Assembly (NCBI GenBank): GCA_038234815.1
Contig: JBBQSU010000016.1
Location: 1 to 36,702 of the forward strand
DNA: 36,702 bases
From: JBBQSU01 sp038234815
Lineage (GTDB): Bacteria > Planctomycetota > Phycisphaerae > Tepidisphaerales > Tepidisphaeraceae
Direction: 5' to 3'
Shown: positions 1 through 8,733 of the stretch, piece by piece
Layout of the letters: each line of letters starts with the position of its first letter
Position numbering within the stretch: position 1 is the first letter of the stretch
Notes under the pieces: model-generated
Database searches by the model: none
Seen by the model: only the letters and a program-made list of their open reading frames with translations
What the model was told of the DNA's origin: nothing
Made by a program: the position numbers and the translations under genes

Positions 1-1
1 G

Positions 2-1108
2 GTTGGCTTTGGTGCCGGCGAACCGGATTTTGATACGCCGGCGTTTATCAAGGAGGCCGCCAAGGTGGCGTTGGACAAGGGGCAAACCAAGTACACGCCA
101 ACGCCGTGTATGCCGGAACTCAAGGCCGCGATCGCCGAGAAATTTAACAAGGAAAACGGCCTGCCCTACAAGCCGGAGAACATCACCACCGGCGCTGGCG
201 GGAAGCATTGTCTATACATGGCTTTTATGGCGGTGGTGAATCCCGGGGACGAGGTACTGATTCCCTCGCCATACTGGGTGAGCTATCCCGAGCAGGTGAA
301 ACTGGCCGGCGGGGTGAACGTATTCGTGCGCGGTGAGGAGGCCAACGGCTTCAAGATCACCCCGGAGCAGTTGGAGAAGGGGATCACGCCGAAAACCAAA
401 GTGTTCCTCATCAACTCGCCGAGCAATCCCGGCGGACACGCCTACACGCCCGCAGAGCTTAAGGCACTGGCCGAAGTCATCGCCCGACATCCGCAGGTGG
501 TGGTCTTCAGCGACGAAATCTATGAAAAGCTGGTGTTCGACGGGCTAAAGACCGTCAGCTTCGCCACGCTGCATCCCTCGCTTTTCGATCGCACGCTAAC
601 GTTTAATTGTCACAGCAAGAGCTTTGCCATGACCGGCTGGCGAATCGGATACATCGGCGGGCCGAAAGCGGTGATCGACGCCATCAACAAGCTGCAAAGC
701 CAGATGACCAGTCACATCACCAGCTTCACACAAATGCCGGCGGTACTGGCGCTGACCGACCCCCGCAGCGCCGAAAGTGTTGAACAGATGCGCCAGCAGT
801 TTGAGAAACGCGGACAACACATGTGGCAGCGGCTGTCGGCGTTGCCGAAGGTGAAGTGTGTGAAACCGCAGGGTGCGTTTTACTGTTTCCCGAACATCGG
901 GGCATATTTTGGCAAGAAGATCGGCAACACGGAAATCACCGACGCCGTGTCGTTTTCTGCCGCCCTGCTGGAACACAACCACGTCGCGGTGGTGCCGGGC
1001 AACGACAGCGGGTTTGAAACGCACGTGCGCCTGAGCTTCGCCACGAGCATGGAGCAGATCGACAAAGGGATCGACCGGATTGGCGAATTTTTGAAGAAGC
1101 TGGGGTAG
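2..1108 (+). CDS. aspC: Aspartate aminotransferase (class I/II, PLP-dependent), 5' end missing
   Basis: The reading frame is open from the first bases of the window, so the start codon lies upstream. The product would transfer the amino group between aspartate and 2-oxoglutarate using pyridoxal phosphate in the cytoplasm. Visible landmarks are an N-terminal GAGEPDFDTP stretch, KYTPTPCMPELKAAIA, SPYWVSYPEQ, NSPSNPGG, FSDEIYE, and the PLP-lysine motif SKSFAMTGWR, with the lysine codon at 617-619. The conserved C-terminal arginine is in HVRLSFATS. The SPYWVSYPE and SKSFAMTGWR motifs resemble the Thermus-type (Ib) aspartate aminotransferases, some of which also act on prephenate, so substrate range is not settled. 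About 40-50 residues seem to be missing from the N-terminus. The next gene follows after about 115 bp in the same direction. Confidence 0.9.
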   Translation, partial: VGFGAGEPDFDTPAFIKEAAKVALDKGQTKYTPTPCMPELKAAIAEKFNKENGLPYKPENITTGAGGKHCLYMAFMAVVNPGDEVLIPSPYWVSYPEQVKLAGGVNVFVRGEEANGFKITPEQLEKGITPKTKVFLINSPSNPGGHAYTPAELKALAEVIARHPQVVVFSDEIYEKLVFDGLKTVSFATLHPSLFDRTLTFNCHSKSFAMTGWRIGYIGGPKAVIDAINKLQSQMTSHITSFTQMPAVLALTDPRSAESVEQMRQQFEKRGQHMWQRLSALPKVKCVKPQGAFYCFPNIGAYFGKKIGNTEITDAVSFSAALLEHNHVAVVPGNDSGFETHVRLSFATSMEQIDKGIDRIGEFLKKLG

Positions 1109-1187
1109 AACCGGAGGCGGCGACTTAGGCGTTGGAGTTTTTTTTCGTCCGGCCGCGCCAGACGGACGCGGTGGCGCATAAAAAGTT

Positions 1188-1204
1188 GTCCGGCCGAGCC
1201 GGAC
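1188..1204. other. Short perfect hairpin upstream of acyl-AMP ligase
   Basis: A 7-bp stem (GTCCGGC/GCCGGAC) with a 3-base loop sits 10 bases before the GGAG ribosome-binding site of the next gene. No T-tract follows on the plus strand, so it is a weak terminator candidate at best. It could instead influence translation of the downstream gene. The gap also holds a T8 run near 1138-1145 without a convincing stem before it. Confidence 0.25.
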
Positions 1205-1224
1205 CTATGTAGTTGGAGAAGCGC

Positions 1225-2703
1225 ATGTTGTTTGATCCCCTGTTTGCCCATGCCCGATCCAAGCCGCAGGAAATCGCGGTGATGGATGATACGGGCACTT
1301 ACACCTGGCATCAGCTCGCGGGGATGAGCGCGGGGCTGGGGGCGTATCTTGCACGGCAAACACAGAAGGACAAGATCGGCCTGCTCTTGCCGACGGGAGC
1401 GGGGTTTTTCGTCAGTTTTTTCGGGACGCTCCTGGCTGGCAAGAGCGTGGTGCCGATCAATTTCCTGCTGGGCGAGCGGGAAATTACGCACATCATCACG
1501 GACAGCGGGATTGATACGGTCTTGACGTTTCCGCTCTTCGTGGAAAAACTGAGCGCGCTGGGGCTGAAGGTCATCGATCTGACCACACTCCCGCGGAATC
1601 CGCCGGCGCAGGTGCAGCCGAGTTTTCCGTCGCACGGACCGAACGACCTGGCAGTGCTGATGTACACCAGCGGGACCAGCGGCACGCCCAAAGGTGTGAT
1701 GCTGACGTACAACAATCTGGAGAAGGACGTACAGGCCTGCATCGAGCATGTGCAACTGACCGGCAAGCACCGCTTTCTGGGCCTGGTTCCTTTATTTCAT
1801 TCCACAGGACTGCTGGCAACGCTTCTCGCGCCGGTTTACCTCGGATCGGCGGTCGACTACATCGGCCGATTCAGCGCGGTGGCGGCGCTCAAGGCGATCA
1901 AGGAACAGCATTGCACGGTGATCGTGGCGGTGCCGAGCATGTATGGGGCGCTGCTCCGATTAAAAGATGCCGGCGCAGAGGACTTCAAAGACGTTTACGC
2001 CTGCATCAGCGGGGGCGAGCCACTACCCGAGGCGATTCGAGAGGCATTTGAGAAGCGATTTGGGTCGCCACTGCTTGAGGGCTATGGCCTGACCGAAACC
2101 ATTGGACCGATCTGCGTGAACACCCCGCAGCATCAGCGTGCCGGATCGGTGGGGAGACTGATTCCCGGGGCCGAGGTGCGCATTACCGACCCCGACACGA
2201 ATGTTGCCCTGCCTGCAGGCCAGGCGGGTGAAATCTGGATCAAGGGACCGATGGTGATGAAGGGGTATTTTCACATGCCCGATGAAACCCAGCGAGCGCT
2301 AACGCCCGATGGTTTTTTTAAGAGCGGCGACCTGGGATTGATCGACACTGACGGGTACTTGCACGTCACCGGGCGGCTGAAAGACCTGATTATCGTCGCC
2401 GGTGAAAAAGTCACCCCGCGAGAAGTGGAAGACGCGATCTTGAAGCACCCGGGCGTGGAGGACGTTGCGGTGCTGGGCCGCAAAGACGCGTCACGCGGGG
2501 AAGCGGTGGTCGCGTTCGTCGTGTTGAAGGAAGGCGAATCGCTCACCGACAGCCAACTAAGGGAATTCTTGCGGAAGCAAGGCATGATGAACTGGAAAAT
2601 CCCCCGCGATGTGATCGTCGCGACAGAGCTTCCACGTTCACCGACGGGGAAGGTGCTTAAGCGCGTATTGTTGGATCGGCTGGCCGGGGAAGGGCCGGCA
2701 TAA
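1225..2703 (+). CDS. Class I adenylate-forming enzyme (acyl-CoA synthetase / AMP-dependent ligase)
   Basis: The product is a cytoplasmic AMP-forming ligase, probably activating a fatty or other carboxylic acid to an acyl-adenylate and then a thioester. All core motifs are present in a 492-residue protein: the P-loop YTSGTSGTPKG (residues 147-157), EGYGLTET (285-292), the SGDLG aspartate (D369), the GRLKDLI hinge arginine (R384), GEKVTPREVED, and the C-terminal PTGKVLKR with the adenylation lysine K476. An in-frame TTG lies at 1213, but GGAG at 1215-1218 is placed correctly only for the ATG at 1225, so that start is chosen. Length fits the family (about 490-560). The acid substrate cannot be read from sequence. 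Its stop codon overlaps the T-tract of a terminator that serves the converging gene. Confidence 0.88.
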   Translation: MLFDPLFAHARSKPQEIAVMDDTGTYTWHQLAGMSAGLGAYLARQTQKDKIGLLLPTGAGFFVSFFGTLLAGKSVVPINFLLGEREITHIITDSGIDTVLTFPLFVEKLSALGLKVIDLTTLPRNPPAQVQPSFPSHGPNDLAVLMYTSGTSGTPKGVMLTYNNLEKDVQACIEHVQLTGKHRFLGLVPLFHSTGLLATLLAPVYLGSAVDYIGRFSAVAALKAIKEQHCTVIVAVPSMYGALLRLKDAGAEDFKDVYACISGGEPLPEAIREAFEKRFGSPLLEGYGLTETIGPICVNTPQHQRAGSVGRLIPGAEVRITDPDTNVALPAGQAGEIWIKGPMVMKGYFHMPDETQRALTPDGFFKSGDLGLIDTDGYLHVTGRLKDLIIVAGEKVTPREVEDAILKHPGVEDVAVLGRKDASRGEAVVAFVVLKEGESLTDSQLREFLRKQGMMNWKIPRDVIVATELPRSPTGKVLKRVLLDRLAGEGPA

Positions 2704-2742
2704 AAAATAATCCGCCGCGCTCGCAGGAACGAGCGCGGCGGA
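2701..2742 (-). terminator. Rho-independent terminator of the PEP-CTERM gene
   Basis: A perfect 13-bp stem (left arm 2711-2723, right arm 2730-2742) closes a 6-base loop. On the minus strand the stem is followed by TTATTTTTTA, a good U-tract, so it terminates transcription arriving from the gene on the right. On the plus strand no U-tract follows. The U-tract is built partly from the stop-codon region of the converging ligase gene. Confidence 0.85.
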
Positions 2743-2776
2743 CGGAAGATACAACTTAGGCGACGGGCCGGACTCG

Positions 2777-4228
2777 CTAGACGGAGACGGCCCTGGCGCG
2801 TGTGCGCCGGCGTAAGAGTCCAAGACCGCCGAGCGCCAGCAAGCCGAGACTGGTCGGCTCGGGCACGGTGATCTGGGAGATTTGCGTGCCCCAGCGTGTA
2901 CCGGACACGGCGTACTCCTGGAAAGTCCAGAAGGACTTCGGATCATTGGGATCGACCATGGTCGCGCTATAGTCGCCCCAGCGCTCATTGGCGCCGCCGA
3001 AAAGGTGGTAGTTGGTCGGGCTGGCTTTGAGTAGTTGCGGCGAGTCGAAGGTGAGGGTGGTGAAACCAGGGTCCCAGCTTCCGACGGCGGCCACGGAACT
3101 GAGATAATCGCCAACACCGGTTCCTGAGCGGTTGAATCCGATCACGACGTCGCCAAGGGCGTTGGCCGCTATGGACGGCTGAAAGTAGTCGTAATTGACG
3201 TTGGCGAGCGTGCCTTCGGTGACAACGGCGTTGGTGAGGGCATTTAAAATGGTGTAGCGGACGGCATCGTGACCGGCCACGGCAATGGCGTGTGTCGCAT
3301 AGATCAAGTTGCCCACTTGTACGACATTGCCCGTAAAGCGGTCGTCGACTGTGTCAATCTGACCGGTGCCGTCAGGCTGGCGTGCCTGCACTGGAGCACT
3401 GGTGATGCTGACGGTGATGTTTGTGCCTCCAGACAGTGAGGCCCCGGCAGCGGTCGTGCCGGTTAATGTGGATCGATTCAGCACGCTGTAGACGTCGTTA
3501 TCGACCGCCAACACAGGCATGCCGGTTTTGGTGACGTTGCTGAAGTCGACTACTGGTTGAAGCGTGAATCCGTAGGTGCTGGCACTGAGATTGTGCAACC
3601 GGGTGAGGTTGGTGGTGATTGGGGTGGCAGCGGTCAGATCGGCCTTAGGCAACGAATAGAGGGCCACGCTGGAGAAACTACCCGAGCTGGACGTGAAATC
3701 GTTCGTGCCGATGGCCAGGCCGTTGGCATCGACGCCGAGCGTGGGATAGTCGGCGAATTTGCCATTGGTGAGGGTGACCGACACGCCTTTCCAGCCAGCG
3801 GTCGGATCGGAAGTGTTGCTGCGAGCCACCAGAATATTGTTGTTCGTCGTTTGGTTGGTGGTGATTTGGCAGGCGAACCAGTGAGCGCTGAGCGGATCGT
3901 AGACGATCCGAGGATCGGACAGACCGGTGGTGCCGGTAACGCCGGCGCTGGTCCAGAAGCTGTTGTCCGAGACCATGGTACCGACAAGAGCGCCGTTGGA
4001 CTTGTTATAGACCGCGACCGCCCCGTTGACGAATTCGACGATGTGGTTCGGCCCGACAGCCCCCATCGTATCCGGGGGGGCCGCGCCGGTACCCAGAGAA
4101 ATCGTGTTATTGAGCGTGACTCCGGTGAAGTTCAGGCCGATCGTTCCGCCGGCGTTGGCTATAGAAGCCGCCGCGACGACAGACGCCAGCCCAAAAAGAG
4201 CCACCGCTGTGCGTTTCGTGTTTTCCAT
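2777..4228 (-). CDS. Secreted PEP-CTERM protein, probable repeat/beta-propeller-type surface protein
   Basis: A 483-residue exported protein. The start at 4228 is chosen because MENTKRTAVALFGLASVVAA begins a clean signal peptide ending near ANA-GG and GGGAG lies 8 bases upstream; a longer in-frame start at 4294 has no such support. The body is rich in Thr, Ser, Asn and Gly and contains DTMGAVGPNHIVEFVNGAVA and DPRIVYDPLSAHWFAC, which recall secreted proteins with beta-rich or propeller folds. The C-terminus has VPEPTSLGLLALGGLGLL followed by RRRTRARA, a PEP-CTERM signal that in other bacteria is processed by exosortase, so the protein probably ends at the envelope or outside it. No enzymatic motif was recognised. 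It is transcribed divergently from the next PEP-CTERM gene, sharing a 243-bp intergenic region (4229-4471) in which no clear promoter was picked out. Confidence 0.85.
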   Translation of the reverse strand: MENTKRTAVALFGLASVVAAASIANAGGTIGLNFTGVTLNNTISLGTGAAPPDTMGAVGPNHIVEFVNGAVAVYNKSNGALVGTMVSDNSFWTSAGVTGTTGLSDPRIVYDPLSAHWFACQITTNQTTNNNILVARSNTSDPTAGWKGVSVTLTNGKFADYPTLGVDANGLAIGTNDFTSSSGSFSSVALYSLPKADLTAATPITTNLTRLHNLSASTYGFTLQPVVDFSNVTKTGMPVLAVDNDVYSVLNRSTLTGTTAAGASLSGGTNITVSITSAPVQARQPDGTGQIDTVDDRFTGNVVQVGNLIYATHAIAVAGHDAVRYTILNALTNAVVTEGTLANVNYDYFQPSIAANALGDVVIGFNRSGTGVGDYLSSVAAVGSWDPGFTTLTFDSPQLLKASPTNYHLFGGANERWGDYSATMVDPNDPKSFWTFQEYAVSGTRWGTQISQITVPEPTSLGLLALGGLGLLRRRTRARAVSV

Positions 4229-4471
4229 CGTGAGTTCTCCCTGCGTAGAGGAAATGAGCATTGATGCCGAGAGTGAGGACCTTCCCGTACCCACCGGATC
4301 AATCCGTCTCTTCCTAGCAAACGACGGACCAAAGGGAAAGTCCGATAACTCGACGATTAAGAGGGGTGGTACCCGAGAAAATGGTTGTCTTAACCGTTCG
4401 TACTGGTCAAAATAAACATTCGGCGTGTCGGCTGATGGGCAATGCGGTCGGTGTACTTAGAGAGGTGAAAT

Positions 4472-5503
4472 ATGCGTACTTGGAAAACTGGGTGCAAGGC
4501 ACTTGTGGCAATTGGCGCGTTGGCGGGGCTTGGTTCAGCGGCGCAGGCGTTGATGATCGTCGATGGGGCGCAGTATGCGTCAAACGGGACTTTTGGGAAT
4601 GCCTCGGGCAACACCACGGCACCGGGTGGGACGCTATCCGATTTTTCATACTGGAACAATGCCAGCAATCCGTACCTGTATCTCGGCAATCAACGGCTGT
4701 TGTTCGCTGTGCATTTCGGGACGGTGAACGTCGGCGGAACGGTGAACGTCGCGGGTATGAATTATACCGTCCTGCAAAAAGACATCCTGCAAGACCCGGA
4801 CAACATGTCACCTTCGGATTTGATGGTCATCAAGATCGACGGCACACCGAGTTTGCCGACGGTAAAGCCGATCACGTCGTCGCTTTTGGTCGGCGAAGAG
4901 ACGTTGATGATTGGCAGCGGTGCCAAGCGTGACACCAACGCGACGGCGTGGAAGATCAACTATGCCACCAATCCTGACACCTGGTCGGTCGCCGGGTCGG
5001 GGGATACGGTCAACGCGCGCGGATTCCTGGCCATTAGTTCCAGTGAGAAACGCTGGGGCACCAACACAGTGAGCTACAGTGATGCGGATTTTTCCACGGC
5101 CGCAGGAAGTGTAACTCAGGGTTTCGCGACAACATTTTCCCTCGATGACGGGAATCGGACGATCTACGAAGCACAAGCCACCAACGGAGACTCCTCAGGA
5201 TCGGTGTTCGTCAAACGCGACGGCAAATGGGAAGTCGCCGGGCTGATGCATTCGATTGGTGGAACTCTCACCGCTCCACCCTTCGACGGCGATGTTTTCA
5301 GTGGCCAGCCTAGTTCGCCAGCCTACTCGGGCATCTATTCCTATACGCAGCCTGGAGATCCGAACATTTACTCCAACACGACGTACATCTCCGACTTGTC
5401 GCGATATACGTCGCAATTGGTGGCGCTGGGCGTGGTGGTGCCCGAGCCGTCGTCACTAATGCTGCTCGCGGTTTCGACCGGCCTGCTGCTGCGACGGAGG
5501 TAG
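4472..5503 (+). CDS. PEP-CTERM protein with trypsin-like serine protease domain
   Basis: A 343-residue exported protein, with GAGGTG 3-9 bases before the ATG. Residues 1-26 are a signal peptide (KTGCKALVAIGALAGLGSAAQA). The middle has the layout of a chymotrypsin-fold peptidase: FAVHFG around H81 in the place of TAAH, SDLMVIKID with D116, and NGDSSGSVF with S241 followed by KWEVAGL. If these are the triad, the usual Gly after the catalytic Ser is replaced by Ser (GDSS instead of GDSG), which may alter the oxyanion hole. The tail VPEPSSLMLLAVSTGLLLRRR is a PEP-CTERM sorting signal, so the enzyme is probably envelope-bound. Activity is inferred only. It ends 10 bp from the converging membrane glycosyltransferase gene. 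Confidence 0.75.
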   Translation: MRTWKTGCKALVAIGALAGLGSAAQALMIVDGAQYASNGTFGNASGNTTAPGGTLSDFSYWNNASNPYLYLGNQRLLFAVHFGTVNVGGTVNVAGMNYTVLQKDILQDPDNMSPSDLMVIKIDGTPSLPTVKPITSSLLVGEETLMIGSGAKRDTNATAWKINYATNPDTWSVAGSGDTVNARGFLAISSSEKRWGTNTVSYSDADFSTAAGSVTQGFATTFSLDDGNRTIYEAQATNGDSSGSVFVKRDGKWEVAGLMHSIGGTLTAPPFDGDVFSGQPSSPAYSGIYSYTQPGDPNIYSNTTYISDLSRYTSQLVALGVVVPEPSSLMLLAVSTGLLLRRR

Positions 5504-5513
5504 GGAGCGCGGG

Positions 5514-7439
5514 TTAGTGAAGTTCGCCGGGCCGGACCAGAAATGGGCGCGCTCGGTTGCGGGCCAGGTCGGGAATCGGTGTCGCGTAGGTGTCGTGTAA
5601 TCGACGAAGTTCGGGTGGATCGATCAGCATCCACACCTTGCGCCGATCCACGCCTGCGCCAAGCCAGGCTTGAAGTGCGTCGCCTTGGCCGTCGTCGACG
5701 TCAAATGGCGAGCGATACTTCACCACGCCCGGCGCGGCTTTCATTAAGAAAGCCTGCGAATCGCCGATCTTGTAAATCGCCTGGCCCGACGCCCGCCAAG
5801 GTTCAAGCGAATCGGGATCGAGAAAGGAGAGGTCATCGGAAATACCGTACAGCCCTTCCTGGGCCAGGGAAAGAAAGTACGAAAATTCTGGCAAGACCCC
5901 GCAGAGCAAGCAGAAAATTACAACCGCGGGCAGGCTGATGATTTGTGCCATCCGAAATAATCGCGGAACTGGATCGAGCGACCCGAACAACACCACTGCG
6001 ATCGGAATTGCTAGGACGAAAAACCGGCTGATGAGATGCGTCGCGATCAGCCAGATCAGCAGGATGAGCAGCAAAGAAACCAGGAGCGCGCGGGTTTCAG
6101 GCTTGCGCCGGTTGATGACGGCAGCAATCATCGCCAGCGGCCACAGGACGTAGCCGTACTTCCAGTTCAGGCCGACTTCATCGACCGCTGCGCCCAGCCG
6201 CCCGGCCGCGCCCGCCCGGCTGGCCGGTGCCTGATGCGCGCGGGTGAATCGATCCACCTGTACCGGCGAGAAACCGCCATGACCCAGGACTTTCAGAGCC
6301 AAAGGAAAAACCGGATTGCCCGACCAGGCCCAATTGCGCGCAAGCCACGGCGCGACGACGAGAAAAGTTGCCAGCGCAAAGGCCAGCAATGGCCGAAGCA
6401 TCGCGCGACGAGGACACGCCGCGAACACGCCGATGCCCAATGCCCCTGCCAACATTGGCAAGGCCGTCAATTTCACGCCGCTGGCCAATCCACAGAATAT
6501 CCCCGCCAGCAGCAGCGGCAGGACCGCACGAGTGCGCAACCCCCGAACGGCCCACACCACCGCCAGCCCCGCGAACATCAGCAGACCCGATTCGACATAC
6601 GCCACGCAACTGCTCATCACCACCCAGGGCAGGACCGCGGACAACACGCCGGCGACAACGCCGCAATGCAACGCCATCGTTGCAACAAAAAGGCCGGCGA
6701 AAATCAGGCTGAGGAATTGGCTCGAATACATCGCCGACCACGGGCCGCCCTGCAGGTGCATGAGGCCGAGGTAGTGCATCTCGATGTTGAACGGGAAATA
6801 GGAATAGACATTGTGCGCCAGCGGAACGATCCGGCCCAGTTCGTACCATTCCCGCGGAACTTGCAGATGGTAAATCAATACGTCATACGGATGCGGATCG
6901 TCCGGCTTCCACAAGAACCCGGGCAAAATCGACGCGCCGGTGATGGCGATCGCCAGGCCCGGCACAACGAGCAGCCACAGCCATTCCATGCGCGCTTCGC
7001 GCAAAAACCATTGTGACAGATCGCACTGAAGAATCGGCACGGGCAAACTTTGCGAGGCGTGAATGACCTCGTATAAACCCAGACCGACGGACACGCCGAT
7101 CAAAGCCCAGACGGTGACAGGATTGAGCGCGCCAGCCAACCCTAGCCCCAGCAAAATCAGGCTGAAAAAACCAAGACCAAGGCCGAGCGATGTGACGACG
7201 AAAAGCCCGCGATCGCAATCGGCGCGCGTACGTTTAAGCACGAAGGCCCCCAGCCCCCCTGCTGCTATAACCCAGAATGCTGCCACCATCGCATCGGTCA
7301 GAAAGACCGTCAGCACGGCCAGCGCCCTGGCCTGCGCAAAATATCCGACTATGCCGATCGTCGCCACGGCGCAGGCGATCAGCATCATGCCACGCGAGCG
7401 CAGGAACGAACCGGCCTGATTCGGCGCGTCAGGTTTCAC
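5514..7439 (-). CDS. Multi-pass membrane protein, GT-C-type glycosyltransferase-like
   Basis: About 641 residues with at least ten hydrophobic segments and a soluble C-terminal portion of about 120 residues. The first large loop contains KPDDPHPYDVLIYHLQVPREW, an acidic pair followed by Tyr-His-Leu, the pattern seen in polyprenyl-phosphate-sugar-dependent GT-C enzymes (PMT/ArnT-like), so transfer of a sugar from a lipid carrier on the outer face of the inner membrane is the likely role. The open frame reaches 7499, but a GTG at 7439 overlapping the hemA stop and preceded by GGGAG is a more economical start; an ATG pair at 7388 is a further option. The 11-bp overlap with hemA suggests translational coupling, although no functional link to heme synthesis is evident. 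Donor and acceptor are unknown. Confidence 0.65.
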   Translation of the reverse strand: MKPDAPNQAGSFLRSRGMMLIACAVATIGIVGYFAQARALAVLTVFLTDAMVAAFWVIAAGGLGAFVLKRTRADCDRGLFVVTSLGLGLGFFSLILLGLGLAGALNPVTVWALIGVSVGLGLYEVIHASQSLPVPILQCDLSQWFLREARMEWLWLLVVPGLAIAITGASILPGFLWKPDDPHPYDVLIYHLQVPREWYELGRIVPLAHNVYSYFPFNIEMHYLGLMHLQGGPWSAMYSSQFLSLIFAGLFVATMALHCGVVAGVLSAVLPWVVMSSCVAYVESGLLMFAGLAVVWAVRGLRTRAVLPLLLAGIFCGLASGVKLTALPMLAGALGIGVFAACPRRAMLRPLLAFALATFLVVAPWLARNWAWSGNPVFPLALKVLGHGGFSPVQVDRFTRAHQAPASRAGAAGRLGAAVDEVGLNWKYGYVLWPLAMIAAVINRRKPETRALLVSLLLILLIWLIATHLISRFFVLAIPIAVVLFGSLDPVPRLFRMAQIISLPAVVIFCLLCGVLPEFSYFLSLAQEGLYGISDDLSFLDPDSLEPWRASGQAIYKIGDSQAFLMKAAPGVVKYRSPFDVDDGQGDALQAWLGAGVDRRKVWMLIDPPELRRLHDTYATPIPDLARNRARPFLVRPGELH

Positions 7440-8733
7440 GCTGGGATTCTCCCTTGCCCGTGTCGTCGAGGTGAAACAGCTTCTCCAGCGTTTGCACATA
7501 CTGCGTGGCGCTGGAGTGCTGTGTGTCGCTGTGTCGCAGTGATTGGATCGGATCGTGCAGCAGCTTGTTGACGATCCGCCGGGTCAGGTCTTCAAGATGC
7601 GCGCGTTCTTCGCCGGAGACATTGGGCAATTTGCCGAGCGTTCGACCCAGTTCGTCGTTGGCGATCTGATGGTACCGCTTGTAAAGGCGCTCGATCAGCG
7701 GCCCCAGTTCACGCACGCGGTGCGCATTGAGGAATTCATCGACGTGCTGACGCACGATGCCCGAGGCTGTTTCGACTGCGCCGGCGCGGGTGCTTTGGGT
7801 TCGACTGATGACTTGTTGCAGGTCGTCAAGATTATAGAGGTAAACGCTCTCAAGTTGCCCCACGCCCGCTTCAACATCGCGAGGAAGCGCGATGTCAATC
7901 ACGAAAACCGGGCGATACCGTCGTAGCTTTACGACGCGCTCAAACATCGCCGTGCTGATGATAGGGAGCTGCGATCCCGTGCCGGTAATGACCACGTCGG
8001 CTGCGGCCAGGTGGTCGGCCAGATGATCGAAATCGACGGCCGATCCGGCGAAGCGATTTGCCAGAACCCGGGCCTTGTCGGCGTCCCGATTACAGACGAG
8101 CAACTGGCCGGGCTTGAGATTGGCAAAAGCCTGAAGGACGAGCGTGGACATCTTTCCAGCGCCAATACTCAGAACGGTCTTGTCAGCGAAGTGATCGAAA
8201 ATTTTCCCCGCGAAGTTGACGGCCACGCTGGCTAGACTCATGCGGCCTTCGGCCAGTTGCGTTTCGTGCATCACCTGCTTTCCGACGGCCAAGGCACGTT
8301 GGAACAGGGGATTAAGCAAATTTCCTGCGGCCCGAAGCTGCTGGGCTTCCTCGTAGGCTTCACGCACCTGTCCAAGAATTTGTGTTTCACCGAGTACCAT
8401 CGAATCAAGGCTCGACGTGACATTGAAAAGATGCTGCACCATCTCGCGCTCGGTTTTTTCGTATAGATGGGCCTTGAAGGCGTCGGCGGGCAGGCCGTGA
8501 AATTCGCTGAGGAATTCGATCATTTCATCGGGCCGCGGATGCCCATGCACTGGCCGGGCGGTGTAAAGTTCCACGCGGTTGCATGTCGAGACCAGCACCA
8601 CTTCGCAATCGACAAAGCGAGCGCGCAGGGCCGCGACGGCCTGGCGCCGGCGCTCCCCGCCGAAGGCCAGGCGCTCGCGCAATTCAAGCGGGGCGGTCTT
8701 GTGGTTCAGTCCCAGCAGGACGAATCGCTGCAT
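7429..8733 (-). CDS. hemA: Glutamyl-tRNA reductase
   Basis: This enzyme reduces glutamyl-tRNA(Glu) with NADPH to glutamate-1-semialdehyde, the first committed step of the C5 tetrapyrrole pathway in the cytoplasm. The 434-residue length is typical. The catalytic cysteine is C51 in VSTCNRVE, the family motif GETQILGQ is at residues 115-122, a Rossmann GAGKMS begins at 191, and a helical dimerisation domain follows. The ATG directly abuts the TGA of the upstream HemX/CcsA-like gene (TGAATG), so the two are probably translated in tandem. The start of the following membrane protein overlaps the 3' end. Its use of the C5 pathway agrees with the precorrin-2 dehydrogenase gene in the same cluster. 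Confidence 0.97.
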   Translation of the reverse strand: MQRFVLLGLNHKTAPLELRERLAFGGERRRQAVAALRARFVDCEVVLVSTCNRVELYTARPVHGHPRPDEMIEFLSEFHGLPADAFKAHLYEKTEREMVQHLFNVTSSLDSMVLGETQILGQVREAYEEAQQLRAAGNLLNPLFQRALAVGKQVMHETQLAEGRMSLASVAVNFAGKIFDHFADKTVLSIGAGKMSTLVLQAFANLKPGQLLVCNRDADKARVLANRFAGSAVDFDHLADHLAAADVVITGTGSQLPIISTAMFERVVKLRRYRPVFVIDIALPRDVEAGVGQLESVYLYNLDDLQQVISRTQSTRAGAVETASGIVRQHVDEFLNAHRVRELGPLIERLYKRYHQIANDELGRTLGKLPNVSGEERAHLEDLTRRIVNKLLHDPIQSLRHSDTQHSSATQYVQTLEKLFHLDDTGKGESQRET

